Source of the DNA: an uncultured Ruminococcus sp.
GTDB taxonomy: Bacteria > Bacillota > Clostridia > Oscillospirales > CAG-272
Direction of reading: 5' to 3'
Assembly (NCBI GenBank): GCA_902765885.1
Contig: CACXBN010000341.1
Location: 1 to 6,424, forward strand
DNA: 6,424 nt
This document shows, one piece after another, positions 4,005 through 6,424 of the stretch; position 1 is the first letter of the stretch; each line of letters starts with the position of its first letter. Under the pieces are notes generated by a model that was given only the letters and a program-made list of their open reading frames with translations, did no database searches and was not told where the DNA came from. The position numbers and the translations under genes are program-made.

Positions 4005-6424
4005 ATGAACTATAAATCATATAACGACAGAACTATAAGAAAGATCGAGAGTGTCAAGGAATTCATGGCGGACAGAATGTTTCCGGAGATTTGCACACTC
4101 GACAATATATATGCCTTTGAGACAGAGGAGCATCTGAGAAAGCCTCCGGAATATTCCGAAATGAATATTATCGAGCCGGGGACAAGATGGGGCAAGGAAT
4201 ATTCTTCAATGTGGCTCAGAACAAAGGTCAGAATTCCAGAAGGATATGACGGCATGACCATAGGAATCATTCCTCATACCGAAGCATGCGAGACCATGTG
4301 CTTCAAGAACGGTATTCCCGCAGGAATCATCAATTCAAAGAACAATTTCCTCGGCGGAGTGCACTCCGTAATGTTCCTTGTGACCGATGCAAAGGCAGGA
4401 GAAGAATATGACGTTGCTTTCGAGTGCTATGCGAACCACAATATCCTGGGCTGCGACCCGTATATAACTTACGGCGCAGATGAAGTCGAGCACAGTTTCA
4501 CCTGGACATACAGCGGAGTATCGCTTGTTTATCTGAATCGCGATATATATGATTTTGTTTTCGATACGCATATTGCCATCGAGCTGTCGCGCCTTCCTGA
4601 AAACAATTTCATGTCGCTCAAGGCTCAGGAAGCTCTGAAAGAGGCATATCCGTATGTAATACAGGATTTTCTTTACGCAACAAGCGAAGAGATAAACGAG
4701 TCCTGCCGAAAAGTATCCGAGATTCTTGCGCCTGTTTTTGAAAAGACCGGCGGGGATATCACAAGAGGATATGTCGGAATGACGGGACATTCCCACATGG
4801 ATACCGCATGGCTGTGGCCAGTATCCGAGACTATCAGAAAATGCGCAAGAACATATTCCCAGGTGCTCACATATATGGATATGTATCCTGACTATACATT
4901 TATTCAGTCCTCAGCCCTCCATCTCGACTGGATGAGAGAATACTATCCCGATGTCTTCGAAGGAATCAAAAAGAGAGTGGCAGAAGGCCGCTATGAGCCG
5001 AACGGCGGCGTATGGGTCGAATGCGACTGCAATATAACTTCAGGCGAATCTATGATCAGACAGTTCCTGTACGGTCAGAGATTCACACAGAAATATCTGA
5101 ATTACACGTCCGATTCCTTCTGGCTTCCCGATACATTCGGATACAACGGAAACATTCCCCAGATAATGAAGGGTTGCGGCGTCAAATACTTCTTTACCAC
5201 AAAGATAAGCTGGAACGACCTTAACAAGTTCCCGGCAGACAGCTTCGTCTGGAGAGGCATCGACGGGAGCGAGGTGCTCACCCACTTCACCATGATAGTC
5301 GTTCCTCCGGATGTGGACGGAATTAATTATGCAATTGATTCCGTGGCTGATAAAAAAGCTGCCCCAATGAAGTACGCAACATACGGATTCGGTGACGGCG
5401 GCGGCGGTCCGACATTCGGAAAACTTGAATTCTTAAAGAGGACCAAGGATCTACCGGGACTTCCCGTGATCGAACCGTGCAGCGCATCTTCCTTCATGCA
5501 TAAACTCGAGAAGAGGATAGACAAGCTTCCCGTATACGACGGTGAACTTTACCTCGAACTGCATCGCGGTACTCTTACTTCGATTCACGATGTAAAGAAA
5601 AACAACAGAATGGCTGAAATCGCGCTCAGAAACCTTGAACTTTTCAATGTGCTCACCGGCAACAGTATAAATCCGAAAAGAGACGAACTCTATAAGATAC
5701 TGCTCAAGAACCAGTTCCATGACATCCTTCCCGGAACTTGCATCCCGAAAGTATATGACATAGAAATTCCGGAAATGAAGCAGATGATTTCCGACACAAA
5801 CAATGAGACGGAAAAATACATAAAAGAGCTCACTGAAGCCGATGAAAACACGGTTACCGTATATAATCCGCTTTCCTTTGACAGACATGATAAAGTCAGA
5901 TTTGACGGTGAAGTCGGATTTGACGGCGTTATCTACCAGTCATTTAAAGACTTTGACGGGAACACGAAGACCGATGTGTCTCTGAGTATCCCCGCAATGT
6001 CATCCGTTATCCTTAAGCGTGAAGAAATAGCTCCGGGACAGATCAGGTTCGAAGCAAACGGCACACATCTTACGACACCGTATTACGACGTGGAATTCGA
6101 TGAAAACGGATATATCAAGGTGCTTGTCGACAGAAAGAACGGCCGTCATGTTGAAAAGGGAACAACTTCTCTCGGAACGCTCTGGGCAGGAGAGGATATG
6201 CCTCTTTCATATGACAACTGGGATATAGACAATGATGCTTTCGATAAACTGAAACCCGTGACAGAACATGTTTCGTGTGAAGTGGTATCATGCGGATCCG
6301 TCGAATACAGGATCAGAAACACATACAGGATAGCAAAAAAATCCGAGGCTGTTATTGATACCGTATTTTATTCAAACGACAGAAGAATTGACTTTGAAGT
6401 CAAGCTTGACTGCAATGACAGACA
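4005..6424 (+). CDS. GH38 alpha-mannosidase, 3' end outside the window
   Basis: The frame is open from ATG 4005 to the window edge, about 806 codons with no stop; class II-type GH38 enzymes are usually about 900-1050 aa, so probably 100-250 residues are missing. They remove alpha-linked mannose from glycans with retention of configuration, using an active-site zinc. Residues about 1-250 are the N-terminal beta-rich domain of the long bacterial/fungal (Ams1-like) form. The catalytic domain begins at GHSHMDTAWLWP (261-272), with zinc ligands H264 and D266. It continues through GGVWVECDCN, then WLPDTFGY (373-380) with nucleophile D376, TKISWN, GDGGGGPT (463-470), HRGTLTS (520-526), and FHDILPGT (571-578) with zinc ligand H572. 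Ligands are assigned by analogy to Golgi mannosidase II (H90, D92, D204, H471). After about residue 610 the sequence looks like the C-terminal beta domains. No signal peptide is seen (start MNYKSYNDRT), so it is probably cytoplasmic and acts on imported oligosaccharides. It is divergent from the acyl-CoA synthetase gene. Linkage specificity cannot be read from the sequence. Confidence 0.95.
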   Translation, partial: MNYKSYNDRTIRKIESVKEFMADRMFPEICTLDNIYAFETEEHLRKPPEYSEMNIIEPGTRWGKEYSSMWLRTKVRIPEGYDGMTIGIIPHTEACETMCFKNGIPAGIINSKNNFLGGVHSVMFLVTDAKAGEEYDVAFECYANHNILGCDPYITYGADEVEHSFTWTYSGVSLVYLNRDIYDFVFDTHIAIELSRLPENNFMSLKAQEALKEAYPYVIQDFLYATSEEINESCRKVSEILAPVFEKTGGDITRGYVGMTGHSHMDTAWLWPVSETIRKCARTYSQVLTYMDMYPDYTFIQSSALHLDWMREYYPDVFEGIKKRVAEGRYEPNGGVWVECDCNITSGESMIRQFLYGQRFTQKYLNYTSDSFWLPDTFGYNGNIPQIMKGCGVKYFFTTKISWNDLNKFPADSFVWRGIDGSEVLTHFTMIVVPPDVDGINYAIDSVADKKAAPMKYATYGFGDGGGGPTFGKLEFLKRTKDLPGLPVIEPCSASSFMHKLEKRIDKLPVYDGELYLELHRGTLTSIHDVKKNNRMAEIALRNLELFNVLTGNSINPKRDELYKILLKNQFHDILPGTCIPKVYDIEIPEMKQMISDTNNETEKYIKELTEADENTVTVYNPLSFDRHDKVRFDGEVGFDGVIYQSFKDFDGNTKTDVSLSIPAMSSVILKREEIAPGQIRFEANGTHLTTPYYDVEFDENGYIKVLVDRKNGRHVEKGTTSLGTLWAGEDMPLSYDNWDIDNDAFDKLKPVTEHVSCEVVSCGSVEYRIRNTYRIAKKSEAVIDTVFYSNDRRIDFEVKLDCNDR

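Noticed and set aside
4335..4870. Minus-strand open frames inside the GH38 gene
   Set aside because: They oppose a frame that carries all GH38 catalytic motifs; no RBS or recognisable product.

Overview
The window looks like chromosomal DNA of an anaerobic, Clostridia-like Firmicute, probably from a gut or rumen habitat. This is inferred from strong AGGAG/GGAGG ribosome-binding sites, TTGACA/TATAAT-type promoters, a T-box leader RNA, and a cytoplasmic-type GH38 mannosidase. No mobile element, CRISPR array, tRNA or rRNA is visible.

Layout. (1) 2-181, + strand: the last 59 codons of a small protein that looks like a cyclic-phosphate-processing receiver (cREC) domain. (2) 182-335: convergent intergenic spacer with a hairpin and T-run that terminates the leftward transcript. 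(3) 336-1151, - strand: a complete small-conductance mechanosensitive channel (MscS family, 271 aa) with its own strong promoter and RBS. (4) 1239-3530, - strand: a 763-aa three-part protein made of an XRE-type helix-turn-helix, a cupin, and a complete AMP-forming acyl-CoA synthetase of the medium-chain (MACS) type. (5) 3531-3837, - strand: the leader of that gene, a complete T-box riboswitch with stem I, a kink-turn, an inferred AUC (isoleucine) specifier, the GUGGUACCGCGG T-box, an antiterminator and a competing intrinsic terminator, preceded by a TTGACA/TATACT promoter. (6) 3850-4004: divergent promoter region with an 11-bp direct repeat around the leftward -35 box. (7) 4005-6424, + strand: a GH38 alpha-mannosidase running off the right edge, with about 806 codons present.

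How it fits together. The most interesting unit is (4)+(5). A T-box normally reads the charging state of one tRNA and controls aminoacyl-tRNA synthetases or amino-acid biosynthesis and transport genes. Here it controls an acyl-CoA synthetase that also carries a DNA-binding and ligand-sensing N-terminus. If the isoleucine reading is right, a coherent hypothesis is that the enzyme activates 2-methylbutyrate when isoleucine is short. The CoA ester could then be reductively carboxylated to the isoleucine keto acid, while the HTH-cupin part adjusts transcription, perhaps at the 11-bp repeats. The mechanosensitive channel lies downstream with no terminator between, so it can receive readthrough as well as use its own promoter. 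The mannosidase is divergently transcribed and is probably the first gene of a glycan-use unit beyond the window.
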